DNA from: Pachyseris speciosa
Lineage: Eukaryota > Cnidaria > Anthozoa > Scleractinia > Pachyseridae
Assembly (NCBI GenBank): GCA_016490735.1
Contig: JAEMWC010000008.1
Location: 1,293,501-1,357,500 of the forward strand
DNA: 64,000 bases
Direction: 5' to 3'
Part shown: one piece after another, positions 12,143 through 23,200 of the stretch
Position numbering within the stretch: the first letter of the stretch is position 1
Layout of the letters: the number at the start of each line of letters is the position of its first letter
Program-made: the position numbers and the translations under genes
Notes under the pieces: generated by a model
What the model was told of the DNA's origin: nothing
Database searches by the model: none
What the model saw: only the letters and a program-made list of their open reading frames with translations

Positions 12143-12904
12143 GTTTCACCCAAAAAGCTCACTTCCGGCGTATTTGCGCAAGCGATAGCAAAAAAAGTAA
12201 CACAACAACCAAAATGCGCGAAAACGTCGATTTACCTTGTGTTTTTGAGGTCTGAAGAACTAATATGTTAAGAGATAAGGCACTGATTGTTCTTGTTTTA
12301 TAACACTGCTGTTTTTTCTTTTTCTTTTTTTTTTTTTTTTGCTGGAAGTATATAAGTTTCACCAAACCATTTTAATTCTAAATGCATTTCCAGCCATTTC
12401 AGACGACTTTAATAAAAAAAAAAAAATTGCGGGAAGCATGCCTCCCTGAACCCCTAGTTGGCTCACGTTAAAGCATTCGAAGTGAGTCCCCCAGCTTCAA
12501 ACTTGCTGCGCGGGCCCTGCTAAGAAGTGTCTGTACGAATGTTTACAAGTTCAAAAGTGAGACGAAAGGTTTTAACATGGCCAAACTAAACTGCAGATGT
12601 TTTCAATCTGGCTGCCGTGTTTGTGCCCCTGGCCGCTCCATACTAAACTCAGTAATTTTGAATGGTACATTTCGCGGATGTCCCGTTTTCTCGACATCCA
12701 TAACACAAGCAATGTTGAATGTACTTGCAAAATGGGATGTATTAGAGAAGGCAGCGCAACTATCTTTACATGAGCAACATGATGCCACAGTGAAAATAAA
12801 ATATGGAAAGGAATTCAGGTCTCGTTATGTAAAATTTGTCATAATATTACAACCGTGTAGATGAAACAGTGAAGTAGCAATTTCCTCTTGGAAAAATGAG
12901 CCTA
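12143..12904. other. Mostly non-coding; one unassigned 95-residue frame
   Basis: The plus frame 12577-12864 starts with ATG and has a Cys-rich N-terminus (CRCFQSGCRVC), but I recognise no family. The opposite strand is also open over part of it. I do not call it a gene. T-runs at about 12316-12341 and an A-run near 12414 flank it. Confidence 0.25.
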
Positions 12905-13048
12905 TGAACGTAGTGTTCACAACTGCGATGATCAGTCACATATTTAATCATTAATCCGCAGTTCAAATATATGATTTTCATATATTCATTCTGATATATT
13001 CACCACTAAAGGGTATATTACGAACCAACAAACGAACAGCTCTCAGAT

Positions 13049-13121
13049 GGCTTGTTAGCTCAGTCGGTAGAACGCTACACCGGTATCGCAGAGGTCGTGG
13101 GTTCGAATACCGTACAAGCCT
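13049..13121 (+). tRNA. tRNA-Thr(GGT)-like core, unit 1
   Basis: The acceptor strands GGCTTGT and ACAAGCC pair fully. A-box TAGCTCAGTCGG is intact and the B-box is GGTTCGAATAC (one change). The anticodon loop CCGGTAT would present GGT but has C in place of the usual U33, so function is doubtful. A CTTTTT run follows. Confidence 0.45.
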
Positions 13122-13296
13122 GAATCTTTTTCAGGCTTTATTCTCACTACTGCTTAAGTAGTGTTAATAACTGCGATGATCAGTCACATATTTAATCATT
13201 AATCCACAGTCCAAATATATGATTTTCATATATTTATTGTCATATATTCACCACTCACGGGTATATTACGAACCAACAAACGAACAGCTCTCAGAT

Positions 13297-13369
13297 GGCT
13301 TGATAGCTCAGTCGGTAGAGCGCTGCACAGGTATCGCAGAGGTCGTGGGTTTCAATCCCGTACAAGCCT
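13297..13369 (+). tRNA. tRNA-Thr-like core, unit 2
   Basis: The acceptor 5' strand is GGCTTGA, so its last base mispairs. The loop is CAGGTAT, with A at position 33. The B-box is damaged (GGTTTCAATCC). Probably a pseudo-tRNA. Confidence 0.35.
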
Positions 13370-13541
13370 GAATTTTTTCAGGCTTATTTTCACTACTGCT
13401 TAAGTAATGCTCATAACTGCGATGATCAGTCACATATTTAATCATTAATCCGCAGTGAAAATGTATGATTTTCATATATTCATTCTCATATATTCACCAA
13501 TCACGGGTATATTACAACCAACAAACGACCAGCTCTCAGAT

Positions 13542-13613
13542 GGCTTGATAGCTCAGTCGGTAGAGCGCTGCACAGGTATCGCAGAGGTCGTGGTTTCAAT
13601 CCCGTACAAGCCT
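13542..13613 (+). tRNA. tRNA-Thr-like core, unit 3
   Basis: Nearly identical to unit 2 but one base shorter in the T arm (GTGGTTTCAATCCCG). Probably a pseudo-tRNA. Confidence 0.3.
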
Positions 13614-13783
13614 GAATTTTTTTCAGGCCTTATTTTCACCACTGCTTAAGTAATGCTCATAACTGCGATGATCAGTCACATATTTAATCATTAATCCGCA
13701 GTCAAATATATGATTTTCATATATTCATTCTCATATATTCACCAATCAGGGTATATTACAACCAACAAACAACAGTCTCAGAT

Positions 13784-13855
13784 GGATTGTTAGCTCAGTC
13801 GGTAGAGCGCTGCACCGGTATCGCAGAGGTCGTGGGTTCGAACCCGTACAAGCCT
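13784..13855 (+). tRNA. tRNA-Thr-like core, unit 4
   Basis: A-box is intact, B-box reads GGTTCGAACCC and the loop is CCGGTAT. The 5' strand is GGATTGT, which mispairs once with ACAAGCC. It is followed by CTTTTT. Confidence 0.4.
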
Positions 13856-13937
13856 GAATCTTTTTCAGGCTTTATTCATGCTCATATATTCACCAATCAC
13901 GGGTATATTACAACCAACAAACAACCAGCTCTCTGAT

Positions 13938-14007
13938 GCTTGTTAGCTCAGTCGTAGAGCGCTGCACCGGTATCGCAGAGGTCGTGGTTCGAATCCCGTA
14001 CAAGCCT
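13938..14007 (+). tRNA. tRNA-Thr-like core, unit 5 (shortened)
   Basis: One G is lost at the 5' end, one in the D loop (AGTCGTAG) and one in the T stem. The B-box match is GGTTCGAATCC. Likely a pseudo-tRNA. Confidence 0.3.
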
Positions 14008-14158
14008 TAATTTTTTCAGGCTTTATTTCCATAAGTAGTGTTCATAACTGCGATGATCAGTCACATATTTAATCATTAATCCGCAGTTCAAATATATGAT
14101 TTTCATATATTCACCACTCACGGGTTATTACGAACCAACAAACGACCAGCTCTCAGAT

Positions 14159-14228
14159 GCTTGTTAGCTCAGTCGTAGAGCGCTGCACCGCTATCGCAGA
14201 GGTCGTGGTTCGACTCCCGTACAAGCCT
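14159..14228 (+). tRNA. tRNA-Thr-like core, unit 6 (shortened)
   Basis: The same one-base losses as unit 5, plus a changed loop (CCGCTAT) and B-box GGTTCGACTCC. Likely a pseudo-tRNA. Confidence 0.3.
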
Positions 14229-14378
14229 GAATTTTTTCAGGCTTTATTTCCATAAGTAGTGTTCATAACTGCGATGATCAGTCACATATTTAATCATTAA
14301 TCCGCAGTTCAAATATATGATTTTCATATATTCACCACTCACGGGTATATTACAACCAACAAACGACCAACCTCAGAT

Positions 14379-14448
14379 GGATTGTAGATCAGTCGGTAGA
14401 GCGCCGCACCGGTATCGCAGAGTTGTGGGTTCGATCCTGTATAAGCCT
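14379..14448 (+). tRNA. tRNA-Thr-like core, unit 7 (degenerate)
   Basis: The most diverged unit: the D arm reads GTAGATCAG and the T arm GTTGTGGGTTCGATCCTG. Likely a pseudo-tRNA. Confidence 0.25.
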
Positions 14449-14552
14449 TAATTTTTTCAGGCTTATTTCCATAAGTAGTGTTCATAGCTGCGATGATCAG
14501 TCACATATTTAATCATTAATCCGCAATTCAAAATATGATTTTCATATATTCA

Positions 14553-15045
14553 TTCCCACCCAATCTGAGTCGGATCGTGTCCGATCGGAGTCACCGGAAG
14601 TCAGATCGCACCCAGGATAACCTTCTTCGTTCTTAACACACGCACGCGTGACCTACGCGCGCGATCCAGAAAGTAATAAACGCGCGCGAAGTAGAAAGTA
14701 ATATCCGAGTCGGGTCGACTCGACCCATCTTTGCCAACGTTGATCCGTCTCACCGGAAGTCAGCTCGCAAGTGACAAAGCTAACACACGGATAGGGAGGG
14801 CAGAAAATCTCGACGGATCGACTCCATCTGATCGACTTGAGTCGACCCGTCGATCCGAGTTAAGTCAGGTCGCGCAAAGAGAAAGTAATAAACGTCGATC
14901 CTCAACAAGACAGGTCGTGCAAACGTGAAAGTAATGCTCATTCTTAAAGCCGGCACACGAACATGACAGTTTCTGTACCAGCCGAGTTGGGTCGACTCGA
15001 CAAATCAGGTCGCGCAAAGGAGAAGGTAATGATATATAGGCTGGT
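14553..15045. repeat. GC-rich degenerate repeat block with GTCGACTCGAC motifs
   Basis: Recurring GAGTCGGGTCGACTCGACCC-like palindromic text and recurring GAAAGTAAT(AA) segments alternate at irregular spacing. It is much richer in CpG than its surroundings. No protein or RNA is recognised. Confidence 0.55.
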
Positions 15046-15619
15046 GTATATGGCTCGTTCTTTAAGCCACGAGTCCAAACAAACGCGCTTTACTCGTGTA
15101 TACCTCGTTGTTTAAACCACAAGCAGAAAAGCGCAACCGACAGAAATAAGCGCGCTACAATGCATAGACAGGAGCAAATGTCAACAAAACCTTTATTTGT
15201 AGCTATAACATTATGTAGAATTATTTGTACCCCCAGATCGTAAGTGATAACTTGAAACACGTACAGAGTTCATTAGTCTTCAGATGATGAAGTTGTCAGT
15301 CTAATGCATGTCGCCGTCCATTGAAAATTTAGACAATTAGGCCAGTTTATAGCTTAAAGTGCACATGAATCGAAAATTAACTACCAATTTTTTTTAATAG
15401 CTTATAACCCCCATCTTTCATTTTCAGTCGTTTTTCGCTTTTCGTAAAGAGGATTCGTGTAAATCTGGAAAGTTTTGCAAAGGTGGCGGCCCGTAGTGAA
15501 TCTTCTCTCGCACGGAACTCACAAAAACTCACAAAAACAGAGTGACGCATTAAAATTTCAATTTATGCGCACTTTAAGCAATGATTATGGCCACGGGATG
15601 AGAACACCACAAAACAGGA

Positions 15620-15870
15620 GGCAGGATGGCCGAATGGTCTGGGGCGCTGGATTTCAATGCGGTCACCCCGGTTCAAATCCTGCTCCACCCACTAGCTGGT
15701 GTTGCTCTGGGTAGTCCCCAGTTCAACTCCTCGGTCATCCTTGTAAATAGCCAACTGGTTTGCCTCCCGCCAGTTGGGATTCTTATCAAGTTATGTTTAT
15801 TTGAATTATTTGTTTCTGAATTTGCTCGGCTTCACTAGCATTTGTGCTATAAATATTGCCGAGGGTAAAT

Positions 15871-15900
<30 letters not shown>
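15620..15900 (+). mobile_element. tRNA-derived SINE with TTA tail
   Basis: The head resembles a tRNA, with A-box TGGCCGAATGG and B-box GGTTCAAATCC. The body then includes CAACTGGTTTGCCTCC and GTGCTATAAATA. It ends in AATAAA and a (TTA)n tail from about 15879. A related shorter copy lies at 49421-49575. The layout (pol III boxes, body, simple tail) is that of a SINE. The other duplicate has no copy at the equivalent place, so it inserted after the duplication or was lost there. Confidence 0.75.
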
Positions 15901-15903
<3 letters not shown>

Positions 15904-17156
15904 AATAAAATTATTAAATAATGTAAGTAAAATTATTGTTGTCCATTATTATTATTATTATTTATTATTATTATTATTATTAACAATAATAGGCTTAATG
16001 AACAAAACAAATCACTCTCCAGGTGCATTTTAAAGACCTCCACCTCCACAATGAATAGTACTCGAATGCGTTTCAAGTTTAAAAAAACAAAACAGAACAA
16101 AATACAATACAATAACGTTAATATCTCTCCCGAGGGGTGCTATTTTGAGACGATTTACAAAAAAATATAGTAATTACCTAAGTTACAAGCCTAATAAGGA
16201 AACAAAGCAAATGGATGCGTTACAATTTATATGCTAATTAGTTCACGCCTCACATAATAAAAAGTCTCAGAAGACTATTTCTGCTAGAATCACTGAAATA
16301 AATACACAATTCATTACATGATTACGGGATTGTTTTATTGTTTCTGTTGCTGTCTTCTACTCCATGATTCTCTTCTTTGGTAGCTTTTCGAGGATCTGTA
16401 ATAAAACCATTATTAAGGATGAAACAACAACAACAACAACAAAACAACAAATGCCAAAATCAAGGCCCTCTGCTATAAGGCAATAAACAATTATTTCTGT
16501 TTTGTAAGCATTTCTTCTTGTTGTTTATGTTTCTTTCTACATTATTAGATGATGACAAAAACTGGTATGTATGAGTGTAAGCTACTGTGGGATTTCGCTA
16601 TCAAAACTGACCATATAAAGTAGTTTTCGGAACGACACGGTATAAAAAAAGCATTTACAGACATTATTCAAAATATATAAGATAAGAAGGATGAAATTAC
16701 TACATCACTATACTTAGGATTATAATGTAAAAAGGAAAAAATATAGGAATTAACAATATAATCGATTACACTAGTCATATGAACAAAGCAGCGTAACCCT
16801 GACAACAATAGTAAAGAACAGGCTTCTTCTACAACAAGTTAGTTTCCACGATGCTCTTGGCGAAAACAGCAATCGTTTTTCAGATATAAAGATTGGCGAT
16901 CTCACGCGAACTCTGAATTCTACTATGCTTCACATATGTTATTAGTCAATGTGATTCCAGCTAACAGGGATTTTTTTTTTCTAGTTCTTGTTTCCAAGTT
17001 ATGCTTATTTCTGACTAAAACTTCATACTGGCTAACTGGGTATATTTGTTTTGCCGCTATGTGCAGCATCGTGGAGAGAAGGGCAAATGGCATTAATATT
17101 AAAGACATTTAAGAAACTTGAAAGATAGGAGACGAAATTTCGGTGTTGTGACTCAC
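15901..17156. other. 3' flank or last intron of the MFSD12-like gene
   Basis: AT-rich. Exon 10 ends with a strong GTGAGT donor at 17156, so a final short coding or 3' UTR exon should lie here. One possible minus-strand acceptor is the GTTTTCGCCAAG segment near 16860, which would add only five codons before a stop. I cannot confirm it. Confidence 0.3.
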
Positions 17157-17293
17157 CTTTTCGCTGACAGATTGACTGTAAAACTTGAGACAGCAACAAA
17201 ATCACCAAACTCATTGCAGCGAGTGCGCTGGGCACGAAAGAGAAGACGAGACGTACATATTCCCCACACTCCTCACAGCTATCAGATGTTTCG
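17157..17293 (-). CDS. MFSD12: MFSD12-like exon 10
   Basis: 137 bp, acceptor CTGTAG, donor AAAG/GTGAGT. It encodes SDSCEECGEYV, then helix 12 (VFSFVPSALAAMSLVILLL) and a basic tail (QSICQRK). If the donor is not used, the frame stays open to about 17032 before a stop. A related copy lies at 4576-4712. Confidence 0.83.
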
Positions 17294-20200
17294 CTACAGA
17301 TATATGCAAAGAAAAACTTTGTCAATTGCAAACTTCTGAATCAGACCATTTCAGCAGTAAGAGAGGCGCATGCTGATAGATTTCATTTCCAGGATTGCCT
17401 CGAAACCGGGTTAAAGCTGGTATGAATAATGTAGGAAAAAACAAAGGAGTTACAAATGGACAAAAAAGCATGCAGGGAGGCAAACATGAAAACGAACCAG
17501 CAGACAGTCAGCAAAAGAAAAATATAGGAGATGAACAAGCCGCCAGATCCTTCTGAAAGCGAGTGATGTAATGCGTCTTCCAACGCATTGTTCTTGTTTT
17601 TCACACAAGCTGCCCGAAAAATTGCCTGGTGAAACACACGTTGAAACGAAATGATTTCGTTTTTTTTTTCTTTCTGAAGTATCTCAGAGAGCCGGAATCC
17701 TAAATCCTTGAATTTGATTACCCAATAACGCGTACGAGTCCGGTCCAGTTTCTCTTCAACCCTTACCGGCCACGGGATCAAAGGGAAATCTTGAATTGAT
17801 AATTTTTCTTATCTCGGTGCAATGAAACGTAGGATTTTTGCACCCAAACTAGAAGTTTTCAATTGCAAAACATTGTAAAACGAAGCAAAGCAAAAAATCA
17901 GAAATGGAATGAAATTCCAAGTTATTCTCCAAAACGCGAGTATTCGGGTACTTGATTTTGTGGACAACAGTGCTTGCTATGAAATATCACGGTTTGGTTT
18001 GTCCCTTATATTTATTACTCCAAGATATATTTGAAGTTATGTTTTATCGTTACAATGTGCTCTTTTTTACTCTGAGATTTTCTGAGGGCTTTTCTTTATT
18101 TTTATTTTTATTTTTTGTAAGCTAACTACTTCTACATAGTGCGCTTTGCAAACCAGTTTGCTTTGTTCATCTCCAGAAGAAGAAAATAAAGCAGCAGAAA
18201 AAATAATAAACGTAGAGGGAAAAACTGTGTTCGATGTCTTGAGTGCGACCTCGGCACAGTTTTTCAGCTATACGGACCTCATGGCCGGTGAATATCATAC
18301 GAATTTTTTTTACCTTTCTTCAGGAAACAGTTTCTGGATTGCGGTTGTCAAAGCGGCTCTCATCAGTCGTGACATCAAACCCATAAAGGCAAATACGAAA
18401 CCAGATGTGCTCTGGAAAGGAGAATGAAATGTTTAGACCTGAACAACTTTGTAGTAAGCTTATAACCGGAGTGGCGTGAGCTAGAAAGAGTAAGCGCAAA
18501 CGGACTTTAAGCAAAGTTTCATCATATGAGTTTCCTTCAACTCATACGAAATTTAATTAATTGAACCGCAAGAGCACAAAAAAAAAAATAATAATAATAA
18601 AATAAATAAATCAATCAATAAAAATGAAAAGACTTTTGAAAATGGACAGCGTACCTAAAATGTTCAACACTTTCGCGTTTGAGGTCTGTTAAATGGGGTC
18701 TCGGCGTTAAAATCTCGTTATTGCTTATAGTATAACGTCATTATAATTTTGTTATTTCTTATATTAGAATTGCCAGCGAGATGCAAGTCAAAATAAGCAT
18801 TTAGTCAGCGAGTTGACAAATCCTCGTCAATCCCAGTAAAGGTTTGACGACGGATTCTGACATATTCAACCATCAAGGCTAGTTGTACGCTAAGGACGTT
18901 GTAGAGTCGAATTGTGGTAGCTTTGTGGGCAACTGCAAGTGGGGCGTGAAAACGAGGCTACACTTAAGTGTTAGAATAGGAGGAATCGTTTTAAGGGACT
19001 GAAAACGAAGAAAAGCCTCACAAGATGCAATTTACGAGGTTTGGTCCTCCTCTCAGTCGTTTTTAATTCTATTAATTAACTTATTTTATTTTTGTCTCAT
19101 TTCTCTTTACTTTACTAAAAAAATTTAGCAAAGCATATCAAATATAATACATCAGGCAAGGAAAAGACATGCAGCTTTTGACTGATCGAGCATTGCAGTT
19201 ACCTTGTTGTCTCCAATAAGTTCTGTGGCGAAACTAAGCGAATTGACCAACATGGCAGAAAATCCAAAGCCTAGTAATACAACGGCCGGGTAGATCATGA
19301 CTCTGTTAGACTGGGTGATGAAATAAAACCACACACCAGCTGCGTTCACGAGAAAGGCAGCGAAGGCGAAGCACCACTGAAAGTAGGAATTGTTAAGTTA
19401 GGAGACTCCACTTTGCAGAGGAAGTAAAGAAAACGAAGCCAGGTCTGTTAGTCACTTTCTGATTATATTACTGGAATTTGAATACATATAGTGTTTCTAC
19501 ATTATATACGATTTCATCACTGGTCGGACCAAAACCTCGTTGTTCTTGGTCAGTACGTTATGCCCTATGCTTGCCACAAGTAAACATTTAATAAGAAGTG
19601 ATATATCAAAAATGAGTGAGAGTGTTTCATCAGGGGTTCCAAACAATGAGAAACAGCTGAAAGCACGACGCCGAAGGAGGAGTGCTTTTATTTTTTCGAG
19701 GTCTTTGGAACTTCTGATGAAACTCGAAGCACGAGTTTTTGATTCGGCTTCTCAAACGCGCATAAAAATGCAATGAGATATAGTAAATATGTTATCTGTA
19801 TAATAAGCACCGATTGTTTTAATGAGCACCAAGCGAATACACTCTTTCGCATTTTTCACAACTTTTAGCCTGCATACATTTTGTGAAAGTTGTTTGTTTG
19901 TTTGTTTTTTATTTTGAAGAGGACGGAAAAGCAATGTCTTAAAATAAACAATGAACTTGTAGCGTGTGATTACTTTTGCCTTAGTCGTTTCAGCTTAAGA
20001 TCTATAATATAATATCCTCCTGTACTGCTAACGACTGTTTCGATTTATGACCCAAGGAAATTATAATTCATTAACTGTTGGATTGGGACGCGCTAAACCA
20101 CAAGGCGTGCGAACGGCTTTTTTTTAATCCGTTCGACTCTACACTAATCACCCAACGCCTGTACCAAGGTCATCCACAACATTATCACTCTTACCTTGTT

Positions 20201-23200
20201 TCCAATTGTTTTGATAAGTTTCTTTGAAATCCCAGAAGATAAAGTCGCACTGACTAACATTATCATTGGTACATAAGCAATGGCGTTCTAAGAGAAACGG
20301 GAAAAAAAAGTAGAAAATTAAGCAATTAATAATAATGAAGGCCGGCAAATTTGTACTAAATCATAAATCGAATCATGGAATAAAACTTGGAGGAAAAGTA
20401 ACAAATAACAAGGGAAAGGAGATGCTTAAGTAAAGAGAAATGATAATGGCTACCTCTTGCGAAGGTAGTGAAAAAACTGAATATAGATAAACGGTCAAGA
20501 TTCCAGTTGAGAATTTCTTTTTCTTAATTTCTGATGGTCAAGGATTTCTGGTTTTACTGCCTTTGTTTTTCCCCAATCAATGGAGTAGCGGAAAATCTTT
20601 GCCGTTGTCCATTAGAACAAGGCCTTCGTACCACTCTCTTAATCCAACAGCACTCTTGGCTCAACCTCAAACACTTGAGGACCGACTAAACAAGAAGGTG
20701 TGGTTTGCAGGATTCCCTGTAAGTGCCGCAACGTCTACTCTGCTGCACTTACACACATCAGAGATCGGTATAGTTGTGGGCCCTAGAGGGAAGAGGTTCT
20801 CTAACCAATACAAACGATCGAAAATCATCTATAACAGCCAACCAACCGTAAACGCAATGACGAAACGAATTGTACCTACTTCGATGAACAATGACCAACT
20901 TCTGTTTATAATCTGTAATTACCTTTTCAAACTGCATTCTGTAAATCAGATAGAATGGCAGATAGGAGAAAGAAAGTGCTTCTAACACCTTTGTACATGT
21001 GAATATGAATGCCACCTGAGTAAAGAAATAACCATAAAATTTAACAGATCTTTTTGGCTGAGAGAAGCAATATTTAGTTAAAATCATCTAAAATTCCTTA
21101 ATTGATAGCTGAGTTAATCTTTTGTCTCACGATTGAGTCACGAAGATGTGGATCGCGACGTTTCGACCGCTATACTGCTGGTCTTCATCAGGCGATGGTG
21201 TCGACTGGTTGCGTGTGAGAATAAGAAGCACCGTGGCTGGTCGTGATTGGTGCGCTTCGATCCTCGCTTAGGCTGTTGTTGATTGGAGGATTTCGATCCT
21301 TGTCGTTCAGACTAGAAATTGTTCCCTCAGCGGTCCGCTTTGGTACTGATCGGCTGTTGTGTTGTCTGATCGTGGGCATCCACGCTTCAGGAATTTCAAT
21401 TCCACTGTCCCTGTTGATGTTGTTAGGGTGAAGTCTTATCTGGATAGCCTCTTTAGCCCTACGGGTGTACCAATGTGGATCTCGGTCAATAAATTTAACT
21501 TCGTCCTAGAGCGGATAATGTCCGGTCGCGTTGCTATGTTCTGAAACGGCGGAAGATTGGGTTCGAGCAAACCGTACGTCTCTATCGTGTTCCTTAATCC
21601 GTTCATGCATAGATCTTCCCGTCTCTCCAATATAAACCTTACCACATTCGCAGGGAATCTTGTAGACTACTCCGTCTTGTTTTACTGGATCGAGAATGTC
21701 CTTAGGTCATACTAGGTGTGATCTAAGAGTTTTGTCAGATCTGAAAACAGTCCGTATGCCTTGCTGTTGTAGGCAACGGCGAAGAGCCTCCGATGTGCCT
21801 TTGACGTATGGCAGAACCACAGTAGATTTAATTCCGGGTTCAGGTTCTTTTGTGGTTGTTCGTCCCTTGGTTTTCGTAAGATTTTTTACAAACGAAAACG
21901 GATAACCGTTGGAAACAAGGACTGATGAGGGTGTTTCTTTTCATGAGAGATAACTGATGGTTTTGTTATGAGGTATTTAGATTGATCGTACAGGCACTTG
22001 ACAATACCGCGTTTTACAGATTGCGGGTGGTGTGAATCATACGCTAGGTACTGGTCAGTGTGTGTAGGCTTTCTGTAAACACTGGTAGAGAGGTGTCCAT
22101 TCGAATCCTTGATGATCAACGTATCAAGGAAACGTCGAAATGTCGCGATCCACATCTTTGGGACTCAATCGTGAGACAAAAGATTAACTCAGCTATCATT
22201 TGAAACCACGATGACGAACACCTTTCATAATAATTCCTTAATTATTACGCTACCAGCTAAATCTGAAAATACCTTGTAAAGATGCGGATCCTTGAGCCAG
22301 GCTCGTACCGTCTTTGGTGCAGATGTCTCCGAAAGAGCAGATTCGGGGTCAGCAAATGAAACGGAAAAGTCTTTCTTTCTCGTGACTTTCAAGGATGAAG
22401 AACCACAATCAGTTTTCGACGAATCCGTTGCGCAGTGATGGGAGGGCATTTTTGTGTCATGGATTTCATCTTCATAGCTCGATTCGGTCTCATCGTAATC
22501 AAGTCCTTTATTGTCAACACCGGATGACTCTACACCATGTTTCGTTTGGCTAGAAGTGGTCACTGCTCTGCTAGTCTCCGTTTCCTTCGAAGGTTCCGAC
22601 TGTTCACTTGTAGCAGGATCGATTCCCATTATTCCAAAGACAACGCTCAGAAGAACGCTTTTTTTTCTCTCCTTTGGTAGCTCTTTCACTTCTCTCAACA
22701 TCTGGTCGTCATCCTGTACTGGTGTTTTGGATGTTGGAAACACATGAATGTCAGCAACACTGTTTCCAGAAGTTGCTTGCTCATTACTTTTAATTTCTGT
22801 CAAGTCATCTATAGAAAGCAAAGCGTTAATAAAGTGCATTGCGAAACTCTTTATCCTCGCAGGGTTCCACTCCTCATTGGCCTGAGCGTCCTTTTCCTTT
22901 AAGCTAGCAATGAATCTCTCACGCATCATTTCTTCAGGACTGCTCACATCTGAAAAACAGAAAACTTAAAAAGTTAACCCAAATGAAGGGCACTTAAAAT
23001 GAAGCAAATTTTAGCTTCCACTGTATTGCTCATGTTCATTTCCTTTCAATGAAAAGCAAAGGCAGCCAACCAGTAAAATTCCTTATGTCATATGTATCAG
23101 TTGTTATTTTCTCTTTAATCCATTTAACGTGTCCCGTTAAAAAGCCAATTCATTCTAAAAGTAATAACAGACATTACCTTCAAAAATGCCAGTTTTTCAG

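Larger units (their letters stand above)
12905..14552 (+). repeat. Tandem array of seven tRNA-containing units
   Basis: Units of about 154-248 bp repeat head to tail. Each holds a tRNA-like core and a T-rich stop with TCAGGCTT. Most also carry a spacer with the hairpin AACTGCG..CGCAGTT and the motif TATATGATTTTCATATAT. Core starts are 13049, 13297, 13542, 13784, 13938, 14159 and 14379. The first spacings are 248, 245 and 242 bp and then shorten through deletions. The later units lose single bases and are more degenerate. The whole repeat may be a tRNA-derived SINE amplified in tandem, or a true tRNA cluster in decay. Confidence 0.85.
15200..17580. repeat. Segmental duplication, copy 2, part A
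   Basis: Counterpart of 2790-5040. It contains the true last transporter exon recognised here (17157-17293), plus a tRNA-derived SINE at 15620 that the other copy lacks. Confidence 0.75.
21104..22231 (-). mobile_element. Penelope-like retroelement, 5'-truncated and inactive
   Basis: It lies in the intron between transporter exons 5 and 6. The minus strand reads the end of a Penelope-type reverse transcriptase (SVYRKPTHTDQYLAYDSHHP) and then a GIY-YIG endonuclease (KVYIGETGRS, IKEHDRDVR). The two ends carry an inverted repeat of about 58 bp (21105-21163 with 22137-22197), a known habit of Penelope elements. The flanks carry a 12-base direct repeat AATTCCTTAATT at 21092-21103 and 22232-22243, the likely target duplication. 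The frame is broken by TGA where Arg is expected and by TAG where Trp is expected, so it cannot make a working protein. Confidence 0.88.

Noticed and set aside
20563..20985. 140-residue plus-strand frame
   Set aside because: It runs antisense across transporter exon 6 and its intron. It has no domain and no splice support.
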